A stretch of DNA of 64,000 nt from Ruminococcaceae bacterium HV4-5-B5C (lineage in GTDB: Bacteria; Bacillota; Clostridia; Oscillospirales; Acutalibacteraceae): NCBI GenBank assembly GCA_900184925.1, contig FXYJ02000009.1, positions 42,629 to 106,628 on the forward strand. The letters run 5' to 3'. Shown one piece after another: positions 20,150-28,740 of this stretch. A program made the translations under genes and the position numbers. The notes under the pieces were generated by a model. The model did not search any database and had not been told where the DNA came from. It was given only the letters and a program-made list of their open reading frames with translations. The stretch's first letter is position 1. Each line of letters opens with the position of its first letter.

Positions 20150-21426
20150 TGTTTTACCTCGCCTTTCTTCCTGGCCTGCTCATCTGCACTCATGGAATTG
20201 CCCGCGAGCCTCCCGGTGCTAAACGCAATCTGCAGATTAAATCCACCGGTGTACGCGTCCACGTCGAGTACCTCGCCTGCAAAGAAAAGTCCGCGCACGA
20301 GCTTTGACTCCATCGTCTTCGGGTTCACCCCGTCGACCGCCACGCCGCCGGAAGTTACGATTGCTTCCGCAATCGGCCGGAATCCGGCTACGCCGATCTC
20401 AAAATTTTTGAGCAGCGCACCGAAAGACCGTCTCATTTCCCGAGTCAGCGCATTGCATTTCGTCTCCGGCGGAATTCCGGAGCGTCTGACTGCAACCGGA
20501 ATCAGCTTATGCGGCAGCAGAGCCGTCAGCGAATTTGCAAAATCGCGGTTCCGATTCTCGCCAAAATCGCGCAGGAGCCTCGCGTCGAGCTTTTCAGAAG
20601 ACAGCGCGGGTTTCAGGTCAATGGAAACACGGTAGCGGTCGGGTTCCATCGAACGCATATGCGCGCTCGCGCTCAGAATTACAGGCCCCGAAAGCCCAAA
20701 ATGCGTGAACAGCAGTTCGCCGAAATCCTCGTAAACCGTCTTTTTTGTCTTGATGTCCGTGATCCGCACGGCAACGTTCCGAAGGGAAAGTCCCATCATA
20801 TCGCGGCAGTCTTCCGCGTCCCCATCCTGCGCGACGAGCGGAACGAGCGAAGGGCGCAGCGGAGTAATCTGATGGCCCGCCTGTTCCGCAAGGCGGTAAC
20901 CGTCACCCGTCGAACCGGTACCGGGGTAAGAAGCGCCTCCGCAGCAGACGACTACATTTTCAGCGAAAATCTGCTCTCCGTCTTTCAGCAGGGCACCGCG
21001 AACGCAACCGTTTTCAAGCAAAAGCGCTGACGCTTCGCCGTGAACAACCTTCACTCCGGCATTCCGGGCATACGCGGCCAAAGCCTCCGCAATGTCGGCG
21101 GCTTTATCGGATACGGGAAAAACGCGGTTTCCTCGCTCCGTCTTGAGCGGGACCCCGAGCTCCTCAAAAAAGGTGACCGTATCGGCAGGCGAAAACTGGG
21201 AAACTGCTCCGTAAAGGAACCTTCCGTTCGTCGGCGCCGATCCCACAACTGTGCGCACATCGCAGGCGTTGGTGACGTTGCACCTGCCCTTGCCGGTAAT
21301 GCGCAGCTTTTTTCCGAGCGCTGCGTTCTTCTCCAGCAGGCAGACGGAAAGCCCGTTCCGGGCCGCTGTTCCCGCAGCCATCATGCCGGCGGGCCCTGCG
21401 CCGATGATCAATGCGTCGACTTTCAC
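20146..21426 (-). CDS. BaiN/HI0933-type FAD-dependent oxidoreductase
   Basis: A 426-aa flavoprotein. The N-terminal Rossmann motif GAGPAGMMAAGTAA binds FAD, KLRITGKGRCNVTN is the family hallmark, and CCGGASYPGTGSTGDGY and TSGGVAVDGVNPKTMESK near the C-terminus complete the HI0933 pattern. The physiological substrate is unknown for most members. It overlaps cmk and the upstream regulator by 4 nt each, so the three are translationally coupled. Confidence 0.9.
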   Translation of the reverse strand: MKVDALIIGAGPAGMMAAGTAARNGLSVCLLEKNAALGKKLRITGKGRCNVTNACDVRTVVGSAPTNGRFLYGAVSQFSPADTVTFFEELGVPLKTERGNRVFPVSDKAADIAEALAAYARNAGVKVVHGEASALLLENGCVRGALLKDGEQIFAENVVVCCGGASYPGTGSTGDGYRLAEQAGHQITPLRPSLVPLVAQDGDAEDCRDMMGLSLRNVAVRITDIKTKKTVYEDFGELLFTHFGLSGPVILSASAHMRSMEPDRYRVSIDLKPALSSEKLDARLLRDFGENRNRDFANSLTALLPHKLIPVAVRRSGIPPETKCNALTREMRRSFGALLKNFEIGVAGFRPIAEAIVTSGGVAVDGVNPKTMESKLVRGLFFAGEVLDVDAYTGGFNLQIAFSTGRLAGNSMSADEQARKKGEVKQ

Positions 21427-22295
21427 GTTTCCGAATCCTCTACCTTCTCGTAAACGCCGTATTCATCCCAGATATCCTCGAGATTCTGGAACGTCTGCTT
21501 GACCTCGCCGGATTTTTTGATTGTAATCATGACAATCAGTGCGTTGATAAGGCTCAGCGGCGCACAGAGGGAGTCCACGATGGACGCGATGTCACTGCGT
21601 GCGAGCAGTGGGAAGTCGGCTTTTTCAGCAATCGGGGACATGGAGGAATCCGTGATGGCCACAACCTTGGCGCCGCGGTTGCCCGCGAAATCCATGGCGT
21701 GCGCAACTTTTCTTGAATAGCGCGGAAAGCTGATGCCGATCACCGTATCCTGCCCGTTGACATGGATCATCTGCTCAAAGATCTCGCCCTCACTGGTCGA
21801 CTGGACCAGAAGAACGTTTTCAAACAGCATGTTCAGGTAATTGAACAGGAATGTGCCGAGCGCAAGCGCACTCCGCGCCGCAAGAATATAGATCTTGCGT
21901 GAAGCCATAATGGCGTCCACAGCACGGTAAAAATCCGCATGGGAAGTTTCTTCCATCGTACGGCGAATGACGTCGATATCCTGACTGAACACAAAGTCGA
22001 GGACATCGGAATTACCGATGCGCGCGGACGTAACGTCCATGCGCTGCACCGTGGTCAGCTTGTTGCGGATCATCTCCTGCATTGCCTGCTGGAGCTGCGG
22101 ATACCCGTCGTAACCGATCTCCGTCGCAAAACGGACGACGGTCGACTCGCTCACACCGACGGTGGCTCCAAGCTTGGACGCCGTCATAAACGCAACCTTA
22201 TCGTAGTTTTCCTTAATATAACTGGCGATTCTTTTCTGGCCCTTGGAAAATTCAGAAGCTTGCCTCTGAATGCGGGCTTCCAGTAAATTATCCAT
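21423..22295 (-). CDS. MurR/RpiR family transcriptional regulator
   Basis: A 290-aa protein. The start MDNLLEAR is chosen because it gives the usual N-terminus, although its ribosome-binding site is weak. The N-terminal RpiR-type HTH reads QRIASYIKENY-like with SESTVVRFATEIGYDGYPQ. The C-terminal SIS domain (residues ~120-260) includes ILAARSALALGTFLFNYL and GISFPRYSRKV, which should bind a phosphosugar. The regulated genes are unknown; it heads a housekeeping operon (baiN, cmk, plsC, ispH-rpsA), an unusual partner set for a sugar regulator. Confidence 0.88.
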   Translation of the reverse strand: MDNLLEARIQRQASEFSKGQKRIASYIKENYDKVAFMTASKLGATVGVSESTVVRFATEIGYDGYPQLQQAMQEMIRNKLTTVQRMDVTSARIGNSDVLDFVFSQDIDVIRRTMEETSHADFYRAVDAIMASRKIYILAARSALALGTFLFNYLNMLFENVLLVQSTSEGEIFEQMIHVNGQDTVIGISFPRYSRKVAHAMDFAGNRGAKVVAITDSSMSPIAEKADFPLLARSDIASIVDSLCAPLSLINALIVMITIKKSGEVKQTFQNLEDIWDEYGVYEKVEDSET

Positions 22296-22380
22296 TACAG
22301 ACTGCCGTTTCTCCGCGCGAAAATTGCAGTCACACGGCCCCGCGCGGGCAAACCGTGCCGCTCGACTTTTGAACTTCTCC

Positions 22381-22411
22381 CTAAAAAAGTGTGGCCGGAA
22401 CCGAGTTCCGG
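22381..22411 (-). terminator. Terminator after membrane-protein gene
   Basis: Stem CCGGAAC/GTTCCGG with a 3-nt loop, then CCACACTTTTTT on the minus strand, between the 22.5-kb membrane protein gene and the RpiR-type regulator. Confidence 0.75.
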
Positions 22412-22499
22412 TCAATTGCCACTGTCATATTTTAAACGCGTCACAGAGAAAAATCAAGTATTTTTGCAAAAGCGCCGTTCAAAAATGCAAAAACTCCCA

Positions 22500-23039
22500 T
22501 TACCGGAGATGAAAGATTTTGCGGACTGTCGGATGGATCTTCTGAAAATAGCCCGCGGCCAAAAGGGAAAGGGCGTAATCGTACACAAGGAAAACAAAAT
22601 TTGCCGCGAGGAGGAGCACCCACGGCACGTTCATGCCAAAGATATGGTAACTGCTCTTCGGAACACCCAGCAGCGCAGTGCAGACTAAAAAGTCCAACAC
22701 GGCGGCAGCGTTGAAAAACACCAGCTTCAGCAGAAACCCCACGGTTTTTTTCGTCCGGTTTTCAATGACCGCCTTCAAAATGGGATAGCACCCCAAAACG
22801 AGGATATAGGCAAGAACCGCCTGCTTATACGCCGCGAGCAGCCCACCCAGCAGAGAAACCGCAACGTAGACCGGCCATGCCCAGGCCTGGCCGAACTCAG
22901 CGACCACAGCGATCAGCACCAGACCGGCAATCGCTGCCAGCCCCGTTCTTCCGATTGGGATAACCCCCGTTAAAAAAAGGAGGACGGCGGAAATCGCCGC
23001 CGCCATCCCACAAAAAGCGACCTTTATGCTTCGACTCAA
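22500..23039 (-). CDS. Conserved integral membrane protein
   Basis: A 179-aa protein; a TTG start is chosen because AAGGAGG sits 8 nt upstream, while the longer frame runs into the dnaJ-like gene. It has about five hydrophobic helices (AAAISAVLLFLTGVIPIG at the start, then GLAAIAGLVLIAVVAEF and VYVAVSLLGGLLAAY). GGLLAAYKQAVLAYILVLGCYP resembles small membrane proteins of unknown function found next to DnaJ proteins in Clostridia. No function is assigned. It probably shares a transcript with the DnaJ and DUF5685 genes. Confidence 0.7.
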   Translation of the reverse strand: MSRSIKVAFCGMAAAISAVLLFLTGVIPIGRTGLAAIAGLVLIAVVAEFGQAWAWPVYVAVSLLGGLLAAYKQAVLAYILVLGCYPILKAVIENRTKKTVGFLLKLVFFNAAAVLDFLVCTALLGVPKSSYHIFGMNVPWVLLLAANFVFLVYDYALSLLAAGYFQKIHPTVRKIFHLR

Positions 23040-23061
23040 TTCGCCCGCCTCCTTGTTGTTC

Positions 23062-23700
23062 TCAGCAGCACGAGCCCATTCCGTTGCCCATGCAGTCACA
23101 GCAGGCATCCGCCACACACAGGGAAGTGCAGATATCGCACCCTGTGCAGTTTCCTGCCCCCGGAACATTCGGATTATAGCCGCCATACATGCCGCTGCGC
23201 TGATTGTTCAGCTGGTTAAGTGCCGAGCGGTATTCGGCGTTCCCCGGGTCCATCTGGCAGGCTCTGGCAAGGTCTTCATACGCCTCGTTGAGCCACCCGC
23301 GCCGGTACAGGATTGAGCCCTTCAAAAAATACCACTCCGCGCTGCGGCGGTCGGCTGGAACCCCATCCAGAATCTGCTCCGCATCCGTAAGGCGGTTGGC
23401 GACAATCAGGTTGCGGACATCCTGATACTCCGTATTGGAGGAATACGGCGAAGAATATGATGACGAATTTGCGGAATAAGATGCGCCGCCGTACCCGGAA
23501 GACTGACGGTTTTTCCGCTCCTCCTGTATTTGATTGTATGCCTCGTTGACTTCCTTCATCTTTTCTTCGGCGAGGTCGGCCAGAGGGCTGTTTGCATAAT
23601 TGTCCGGATGATACTTCTTCGCGAGAGTACGGTACGCACTCTTGATCTCGTCTTCCGACGCCGTCGGGGAAACTCCAAGAATTTTATACGGATCTGACAT
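23062..23700 (-). CDS. DnaJ-domain protein with Cys-rich C-terminus
   Basis: A 212-aa protein starting at [11 protein letters not shown] with AAGGAG upstream. Residues 1-65 form a J domain with the catalytic HPD tripeptide (KKYHPDNY). A Ser/Tyr/Gly-rich linker follows, then a TPR-like segment ([38 protein letters not shown]), and a Cys-rich end ([19 protein letters not shown]). It should stimulate an Hsp70 ATPase; the cysteine tail may bind metal. It overlaps the upstream DUF5685 gene by 17 nt. Confidence 0.85.
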   Translation of the reverse strand: MSDPYKILGVSPTASEDEIKSAYRTLAKKYHPDNYANSPLADLAEEKMKEVNEAYNQIQEERKNRQSSGYGGASYSANSSSYSSPYSSNTEYQDVRNLIVANRLTDAEQILDGVPADRRSAEWYFLKGSILYRRGWLNEAYEDLARACQMDPGNAEYRSALNQLNNQRSGMYGGYNPNVPGAGNCTGCDICTSLCVADACCDCMGNGMGSCC

Positions 23701-24574
23701 TGCCGCTCTCCTTTTTATACAGCAGTTCTTTCTGCATTGTCGGAAGCCCAAGAAAAACGATATTTCGCACGATCGGCCCAAAGCTGTTCATTTCCAGCAG
23801 ATTGACCGCCGCACCGAGTTTCGCGAGCGTCCCGTTCAGCTCTTCGTTGGCAAAATCCCGCGCATGGTCCAGCTTTTCGTCCGGGCATCCACGTTCCAGA
23901 CCAAACCGGACGGCAAACGGATTGAAACTTCCCCTTTTGAGGTCCTTCGCAAGATCGTCGGCGGCATCCATCAGGTAAATCCACCGTCCCAGATAATACC
24001 CTGTTTCCCGGAGAATGCGTTCCCCGCTTCCGCCTGCCCCGACAGAACCGAAAACGTCTGCCAGCATGTCCGCCGTCGGCTCCGCGGCAGCGTCGATGCC
24101 GCTGCACTTTCCTTCGGCCTGCGACTGTTCCTTCATGGCTCCGCTGACCGCGCTTTCCAGTTCCGGAAAGCGCTTTGACGCTTTTCGGCGCATGAAGGAA
24201 AAGAACGGAAGTGCCGCGCGGTACAGCAGCCCTTTGAAAAAGCCGGAATCCGCAATATCATCCCTGGCCTTGTAATAGGCAAGGATTACGGTAAGCGCCG
24301 AAGCGGAAGCAAGTTCCTCCTCGCTGTCCATGCAGAAGCCGCACCTTTTCAGCGGGTTGACGGTACACCGGCCCCGGCGCACCGAAGGCGCCGCGCGGCC
24401 GGGAACGGCAAGGCACACCGCCGCATAAAAAGTACAGTCATAATTCAAAACAAGGCGCGCCAACGGCCCGTAATCTTTTCCAAGCCTGCGGCAAAGAGCG
24501 CAATACACACTGCGGTAAGCTTCAAACTCACGCACCAGCAGTTCCGACCTCTGAGGTCTGACATAGCCAAACAA
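23684..24574 (-). CDS. DUF5685 family protein
   Basis: A 296-aa protein beginning MFGYVRP, with a Cys pair in YCALCRRLG and further cysteines in [11 protein letters not shown]. Two aspartate-rich helices, KARDDIAD near residue 105 and [10 protein letters not shown] near 205, recall the metal-binding helices of isoprenoid-synthase-fold proteins, but this is only a resemblance. It is placed in DUF5685 from the N-terminal pattern and from its pairing with a DnaJ gene. No enzyme activity can be assigned. Confidence 0.75.
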   Translation of the reverse strand: MFGYVRPQRSELLVREFEAYRSVYCALCRRLGKDYGPLARLVLNYDCTFYAAVCLAVPGRAAPSVRRGRCTVNPLKRCGFCMDSEEELASASALTVILAYYKARDDIADSGFFKGLLYRAALPFFSFMRRKASKRFPELESAVSGAMKEQSQAEGKCSGIDAAAEPTADMLADVFGSVGAGGSGERILRETGYYLGRWIYLMDAADDLAKDLKRGSFNPFAVRFGLERGCPDEKLDHARDFANEELNGTLAKLGAAVNLLEMNSFGPIVRNIVFLGLPTMQKELLYKKESGNVRSV

Positions 24575-24765
24575 GAAATAATCACCCCGAAACGCGTCAG
24601 AATTCTGTGGTAACGCGATTCTTATTTTTCATTGTACTAAAACCGGCCCTAGAATTAATTAACAATTTATGAATTTTTCTGTTCTCTTTCCGCCGTCTCC
24701 TTCACCCATATACAAATTTTTATGGAATATATCCGATAAATCCGGTTGAATTTTGTGGATTTGGA

Positions 24766-24793
24766 TTGACATTTGGGCTATTCATGATATAAT
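24766..24793 (+). promoter_or_regulatory. SigA-type promoter
   Basis: Perfect TTGACA, 16-nt spacer, perfect TATAAT, about 45 nt upstream of the 78-aa gene. Confidence 0.88.
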
Positions 24794-24839
24794 GTAGAAA
24801 AATCTGGCTTCTTCGAAGAACTGCAGGGAGGAAAGCGGC

Positions 24840-25076
24840 ATGAAACTGTATGATATCGATATTCAGAAACTGATTGGCCTGCTCGACAAAGCAAAGGGAA
24901 ACGTTTACCTGATTACGGACGACGGGAACAAGCTGAACCTGAAAAGCAAGCTTTGCCAGTTGTACGGTGTGCGGGCTTTGCTGGAAAAAGCAAAGAATTC
25001 AACGGTCACCGCGGAACTGAGCGTTGAAAATCCGGAAGACGAACTGATGTTTGTCAACTTTATGATGAGCCGGTAA
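24840..25076 (+). CDS. Conserved small protein of unknown function
   Basis: A 78-aa soluble protein with GGGAGGAAAG ahead of the ATG, an excellent promoter and a strong terminator, so it is a monocistronic and probably well-expressed gene. It has an alternating beta/helix pattern (NVYLITDDGNKLNLKSKL, then TVTAELSVENPEDELMF). No domain is recognised. The strand-turn-strand layout could suit a small scaffolding or RNA-binding role, but this is not supported further. Confidence 0.75.
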   Translation: MKLYDIDIQKLIGLLDKAKGNVYLITDDGNKLNLKSKLCQLYGVRALLEKAKNSTVTAELSVENPEDELMFVNFMMSR

Positions 25077-25103
25077 GCACGAAACGCACAAAAAACACGA
25101 GTA

Positions 25104-25148
25104 AGCAGAGAACCGCCTTTAACAAAAGGAGGTTCTCTGCTTTTCTTT
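25104..25148 (+). terminator. Strong terminator after 78-aa gene
   Basis: A long stem (GCAGAGAACC...GGTTCTCTGC, extended inward by CCTTT/AAAGG) followed by TTTTCTTT. Confidence 0.95.
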
Positions 25149-25264
25149 CCCGCCGAAGCCCTTGCAAAAAGTCCGGTCGTTCAGGCCCGGCTTTTGTGCC
25201 ACCTATTGCTAAACAACCAGCAGCCTCCTATCCTTCCGGGCATCAAAACTCTACGGAGCGTTGA

Positions 25265-25293
25265 TTGATTATTCATCGGCAATCGCTTACACT
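25265..25293 (+). promoter_or_regulatory. Candidate promoter for XRE regulator gene
   Basis: TTGATT, 17-nt spacer, TACACT, ending 23 nt before the TTG start. A weak match to SigA. Confidence 0.45.
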
Positions 25294-25316
25294 ATGTTTG
25301 ACTGGGGGAAGAAAAA

Positions 25317-25919
25317 TTGGATTGTAAAAAAGTAGGCGCCCTGCTTTACCGTTTGCGCAAAGAAAAAGGCTTTACGCAAAAGCAGGTAGCCGACCGTATG
25401 AATATCAGCGACAAAACCATCTCGAAATGGGAGCGCGGTCTGGGATGCCCGGACATTAATCTGCTCGGGGAGCTCTCGGGCCTGTTTGAGGTCGATATTG
25501 ATAAGCTGCTGGAGGGAGAGCTGGAGCCAAATACCCTTGACTCGGGCAATCTCAGGCGTATGAAGTTCTATGTCTGCCCTGCCTGCGGCAGCGTTATCAC
25601 CAATACCGGCAACGCGGAGATTTCCTGCTGCGGGCGGAAATTGTCGCTGCTCATCGCCAAGCCTGCCGATCAGGCACATCTGGCAACCGTTGAAAGAACG
25701 GACGGCGAGGCCTATGTTACGTTTCACCATGAGATGAGCAAAAACCATTTCATTTCCTTCGTGGCGTATGTCTCAAACGAAAAGCTGCTTCTGGTAAAGC
25801 TCTATCCGGAGCAGGAAGCTTCCGTGAGGCTGCCTGAAGTCGTCCCCATGCAGTTGCCTCGTCGATACAGTCGGAGGCTTTATTATTACTGCAGCAGACA
25901 CGGACTCTATGCCTTATAA
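25317..25919 (+). CDS. XRE regulator with Cys4 desulfoferrodoxin-like segment
   Basis: A 200-aa protein from a TTG start behind GGGGGAAG. Residues 1-65 are a classic XRE HTH ([29 protein letters not shown]). Residues ~80-105 carry [13 protein letters not shown] and SCCGRKL, giving a Cys4 site like the N-terminal domain of desulfoferrodoxin. The remaining beta-rich part ([17 protein letters not shown]) also resembles that family. This fusion is common in Clostridia and may sense metal or redox state. It probably forms an operon with the next two genes. Confidence 0.85.
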   Translation: MDCKKVGALLYRLRKEKGFTQKQVADRMNISDKTISKWERGLGCPDINLLGELSGLFEVDIDKLLEGELEPNTLDSGNLRRMKFYVCPACGSVITNTGNAEISCCGRKLSLLIAKPADQAHLATVERTDGEAYVTFHHEMSKNHFISFVAYVSNEKLLLVKLYPEQEASVRLPEVVPMQLPRRYSRRLYYYCSRHGLYAL

Positions 25920-25947
25920 GTTATCACAGAAAGGGAAGGTGTTGCTC

Positions 25948-26307
25948 ATGGATTCCGCAAAACGGAAAGAGCTGAAGAACGCCTATCAGAACAGACCTGC
26001 CGTCGGCGGCATTTACTGCATTCAGTGCAACGGAAACGGCCGCGTGTGGATAAAATCAGCGATAAGTCTGGTGAGCCAGAAGAATAAATTTGATTTTTGT
26101 ATTTCGACAGATTCCTGCCCGGAACCGGCTATGCGGCCGGAATGGAATCAGTACGGAAAGCAGTCGTTTTCTTTTTCAATTCTTGAGGAAATAAAAAAGA
26201 AAGATTCCCAAACGGAGCGTGAATTTTCCGAGGACATTGACACTCTCCTTGAAATATGGCTTGAAAAGAACAGTCAGGACGGGGCCGCGCATGGAACAGA
26301 AAATTAA
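25948..26307 (+). CDS. GIY-YIG nuclease-like protein, probably catalytically degenerate
   Basis: A 119-aa protein starting at [10 protein letters not shown] with AAGGGAAGG upstream. It matches a clostridial GIY-YIG-like family: [12 protein letters not shown], then VWIKSAISL where active enzymes have YIG, then [19 protein letters not shown]. The first GIY is kept but the second motif is lost, so nuclease activity is doubtful. The last 17 nt overlap the DUF2087 gene. Confidence 0.7.
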   Translation: MDSAKRKELKNAYQNRPAVGGIYCIQCNGNGRVWIKSAISLVSQKNKFDFCISTDSCPEPAMRPEWNQYGKQSFSFSILEEIKKKDSQTEREFSEDIDTLLEIWLEKNSQDGAAHGTEN

Positions 26308-26590
26308 GATTGCCCAGTTTCTCGACCCTTCCGGCAAAGTGACGCAGCTGCCGCAAAAACAAAAAACGAGACGCGCGCTGCTGGAATATCTGGCTGAAAA
26401 ATTTGAACCAAACCGCAGGTATACCGAGAGGGAAGTAAATGCTATCTGCAATGAATGGCATACCTTTGGAGACTGCTTTCTGCTGAGAAGGGAACTCGTT
26501 GACTGGGGCCTGCTGTGCCGCAAGCGGGACGGTTCCCAATATTGGAAAATGCCAACCGACGTGCAGAGTGCCGGGCCGCAGCACGACTGA
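26291..26590 (+). CDS. DUF2087 domain protein
   Basis: A 99-aa protein from MEQKIKIAQ. The DUF2087 pattern is clear: [29 protein letters not shown], then [14 protein letters not shown], and [24 protein letters not shown]. The domain resembles a small winged helix and is often attached to ArsR or MerR regulators; here it stands alone. It overlaps the GIY-YIG-like gene, and its stop lies inside a large hairpin. Confidence 0.85.
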   Translation: MEQKIKIAQFLDPSGKVTQLPQKQKTRRALLEYLAEKFEPNRRYTEREVNAICNEWHTFGDCFLLRRELVDWGLLCRKRDGSQYWKMPTDVQSAGPQHD

Positions 26591-26615
26591 CTGGGATTAC
26601 TCCCAGTCAGTCGTG
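26582..26615. terminator. Perfect 15-bp inverted repeat between convergent genes
   Basis: CACGACTGACTGGGA and its exact complement flank a 4-nt TTAC loop and include the DUF2087 stop codon. There is no T tract on either side, so it may act as a bidirectional, non-classical terminator for this gene and the HAD gene. Confidence 0.6.
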
Positions 26616-26639
26616 TAATGCATAACGATCTTTCCAGTC

Positions 26640-27290
26640 TTACAAATTCATCCGGTAGAAATCGTCATAGGTATCGGCCTGATAATCTGCCTCACGGGTA
26701 TCCTGTGTAACGGTTGAACCGCAGAAAGCAACAACTGTCGCGCCGGCGTTCTTTCCGGCACGGATACCGACCTCGGAATCCTCAATGACAAGGCAGTCTT
26801 TCGAGTCGGCCCCCAATAATGCCATCGCTTTCAAATAAGCGGCGGGGTCCGGCTTACTCTTACGGCACATATCACCGCACAGAATTACATCAAAAAGGTT
26901 TGTCATATGCATCCGGTTAAGAGAAGCGATAATCAGCCGCGCGGACGTAGAGGTAACCAAAGCCGTTTTTCTTCCGCTTTTTCTGAGATGGTCAATATAC
27001 CGGACCGCTCCGGGAAACGGACTGATCTCTCCGTCTTCATAGGTATTTCCGAGCTCCCGCCGTTTTGCCTGCAGCTGCTCCAGACTCACGTCCATGCCCG
27101 ACTTTTTCAGCAGATCTGACAGATAACGGGGATCATTCACACCAACCAGTTTTCGCCTGTCGTCCTCCGTCAGTTCGATCTGATAAGAATTCAGGGCCTG
27201 CTCCAGATAATGTGCGTTGCTCTCTTCCGTGTCCGCGATTACACCGTCAAAATCAAAAAGCACATATGGGTAATGATACTCTGACGCCAT
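26640..27290 (-). CDS. HAD phosphatase, beta-phosphoglucomutase-like
   Basis: A 216-aa HAD hydrolase. Motif I DFDGVIADTE gives the nucleophile and acid Asp; TSTSARL is motif II, KPDPAAYLKA motif III and VIEDSEVGIRAGKNAG motif IV. The helical cap after motif I places it in the beta-PGM/phosphatase subfamily, which acts on sugar phosphates. It is the last gene of the minus-strand sugar operon, 4 nt from the cupin-like gene, so it probably removes phosphate from an intermediate or dead-end product. Confidence 0.85.
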   Translation of the reverse strand: MASEYHYPYVLFDFDGVIADTEESNAHYLEQALNSYQIELTEDDRRKLVGVNDPRYLSDLLKKSGMDVSLEQLQAKRRELGNTYEDGEISPFPGAVRYIDHLRKSGRKTALVTSTSARLIIASLNRMHMTNLFDVILCGDMCRKSKPDPAAYLKAMALLGADSKDCLVIEDSEVGIRAGKNAGATVVAFCGSTVTQDTREADYQADTYDDFYRMNL

Positions 27291-27294
27291 ACTG

Positions 27295-27714
27295 CTACCT
27301 GCCGGCCAGCAAAGCTTCGGCCTTCTGCTGAATAAAACTGATCTCCTCCGCTGTGAGATCGCACAGTTCGCTGTTATCCATGGAGCAGTTGGCATCCTGC
27401 ACATACATCATCTTGGTGTCTTTCTGGGTAATCGAATAGAACCACACTTCCTGAGAAACGTTATAAACCTTTCCCTGTTCCATCAGAGTGAGCTCAATGT
27501 TTGTAAACTGATCATTTTCACGCTCCGCAGTGATTAAAATGGCTTTTCCCGCGGAAAGTACAAACTGTTCATCTGTGGAATGGTGAATCTCAAGATGTGA
27601 CAGCCCCGAAATATCGTTGTCCGGCTTCCAGTTCTTAATGCACACAAGCCATTTCTCATTTTTGTAGACGCACTGGATTCCTTCCCCATTGTTTTCATAA
27701 ATATCCGGCTTCAT
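27295..27714 (-). CDS. Cupin-like protein of unknown function
   Basis: A 139-aa protein starting at MKPDIYENN with AAGGAG upstream. A beta-rich middle section (GLSHLEIHHSTDEQFVLSAGKAIL) carries HxEIHH and a downstream strand pattern like a cupin barrel. The Gln and later Tyr (VYNVSQEVWFYSI) could complete a metal site, but one expected His is not obvious. The C-terminal 40 residues are helical. It sits between a PfkB kinase and the HAD phosphatase; a sugar isomerase or sensing role is possible. Confidence 0.55.
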   Translation of the reverse strand: MKPDIYENNGEGIQCVYKNEKWLVCIKNWKPDNDISGLSHLEIHHSTDEQFVLSAGKAILITAERENDQFTNIELTLMEQGKVYNVSQEVWFYSITQKDTKMMYVQDANCSMDNSELCDLTAEEISFIQQKAEALLAGR

Positions 27715-27751
27715 AATGCTATCTCCTTTTTTCTGTGATGTCAGATTATAT

Positions 27752-28639
27752 TCAGATTTCTGTTCTGCCCTCGATTGGTACACCATACCCGAATGCGCCT
27801 TCCATCGCGCATACTCCGGCTGAAAACGCAGCGCCCTGATTCATGGCACTCCGAAGCCTGTTTCTCATTGACTCCTCTGAGCCTTCGACGATCTTTCCTT
27901 CCTTGGAGGAACGGAGAAGCGAGCATAAGAAGGCGGCGAAATAAGAGTCGCCCGCACCCATGGTATCGATAACGTTATCCGCATGAACTGCCGGCGCAAA
28001 GAAAAACTCATCCTGATACAGCACATAGGACCCATCCTCGCCGATTGTTCCCAGAACGACCGGAATTCCGAAGGATCGGGCTTTTTTCATTTCTTTCTCC
28101 CGCTTTTCCGGCGTCAGGTGGGCACAGGACATGATTGCCACCGTTACATACGGTGCCACCTTCGCAAGGTATTCATCGGTCCAGCGGGTGGAGAAATCGT
28201 AGGCGATGGGAACGCCGGTCTCTTTGAGCTGAGCCAGATTCTCTTCAATATAGCTGTTCAGGTTTGTGTAGATCAGATTGAACTTTTTGATATATTCAAT
28301 ATCGGAGTCATGAAAGCTGAAATCATGTTCCTTTGCGATTCCTCCCTTGTTGGAGCCCAGGAACACACGGTCGCTGCCCTTCAGAGTAACTAATGCAAAG
28401 CCGTTTTCTCCCTCATAGGTCCCTGAGTGGCTGTAGTCGATATCCAGCTTTTCAAGCGTATTTTTTACACAGGAAGCGACGGCGTCAGTTCCGAACTTTC
28501 CAAGGTATGCCGCATCCGTGCCATTCAGCTTCGCATAGGCACATGTGTTTATACACTGCCCTCCCGGATACATTTTTCCGCGCGAAAGATATTTGTCGCA
28601 CACATTGTCTCCGATTGAAATGATTTTACAATTTTCCAT
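27752..28639 (-). CDS. PfkB carbohydrate kinase, FrlD-like (first)
   Basis: A 295-aa ribokinase-family enzyme. It starts at MENCKIISIGDN; GGQCINTCAYAKLNG is the sugar-binding PfkB signature 1, and DTMGAGDSYFAAFL is signature 2, with the catalytic Asp and anion hole. It resembles fructoselysine 6-kinase (FrlD), which phosphorylates C6 of fructosyl amino acids. It carries an insert near the C-terminus (SSKEGKIVEGSEE) not seen in its neighbour. A second kinase lies directly upstream. Confidence 0.8.
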   Translation of the reverse strand: MENCKIISIGDNVCDKYLSRGKMYPGGQCINTCAYAKLNGTDAAYLGKFGTDAVASCVKNTLEKLDIDYSHSGTYEGENGFALVTLKGSDRVFLGSNKGGIAKEHDFSFHDSDIEYIKKFNLIYTNLNSYIEENLAQLKETGVPIAYDFSTRWTDEYLAKVAPYVTVAIMSCAHLTPEKREKEMKKARSFGIPVVLGTIGEDGSYVLYQDEFFFAPAVHADNVIDTMGAGDSYFAAFLCSLLRSSKEGKIVEGSEESMRNRLRSAMNQGAAFSAGVCAMEGAFGYGVPIEGRTEI

Positions 28640-28740
28640 TTCTCTTTTCCTTGCCTTTACCGTGTATATTCTGATGACCCGCAGCCATTCTCTCAACCAC
28701 AAGTCCAGTGCGCAGAAATCTGATGAATCTCCTCAGGCCG

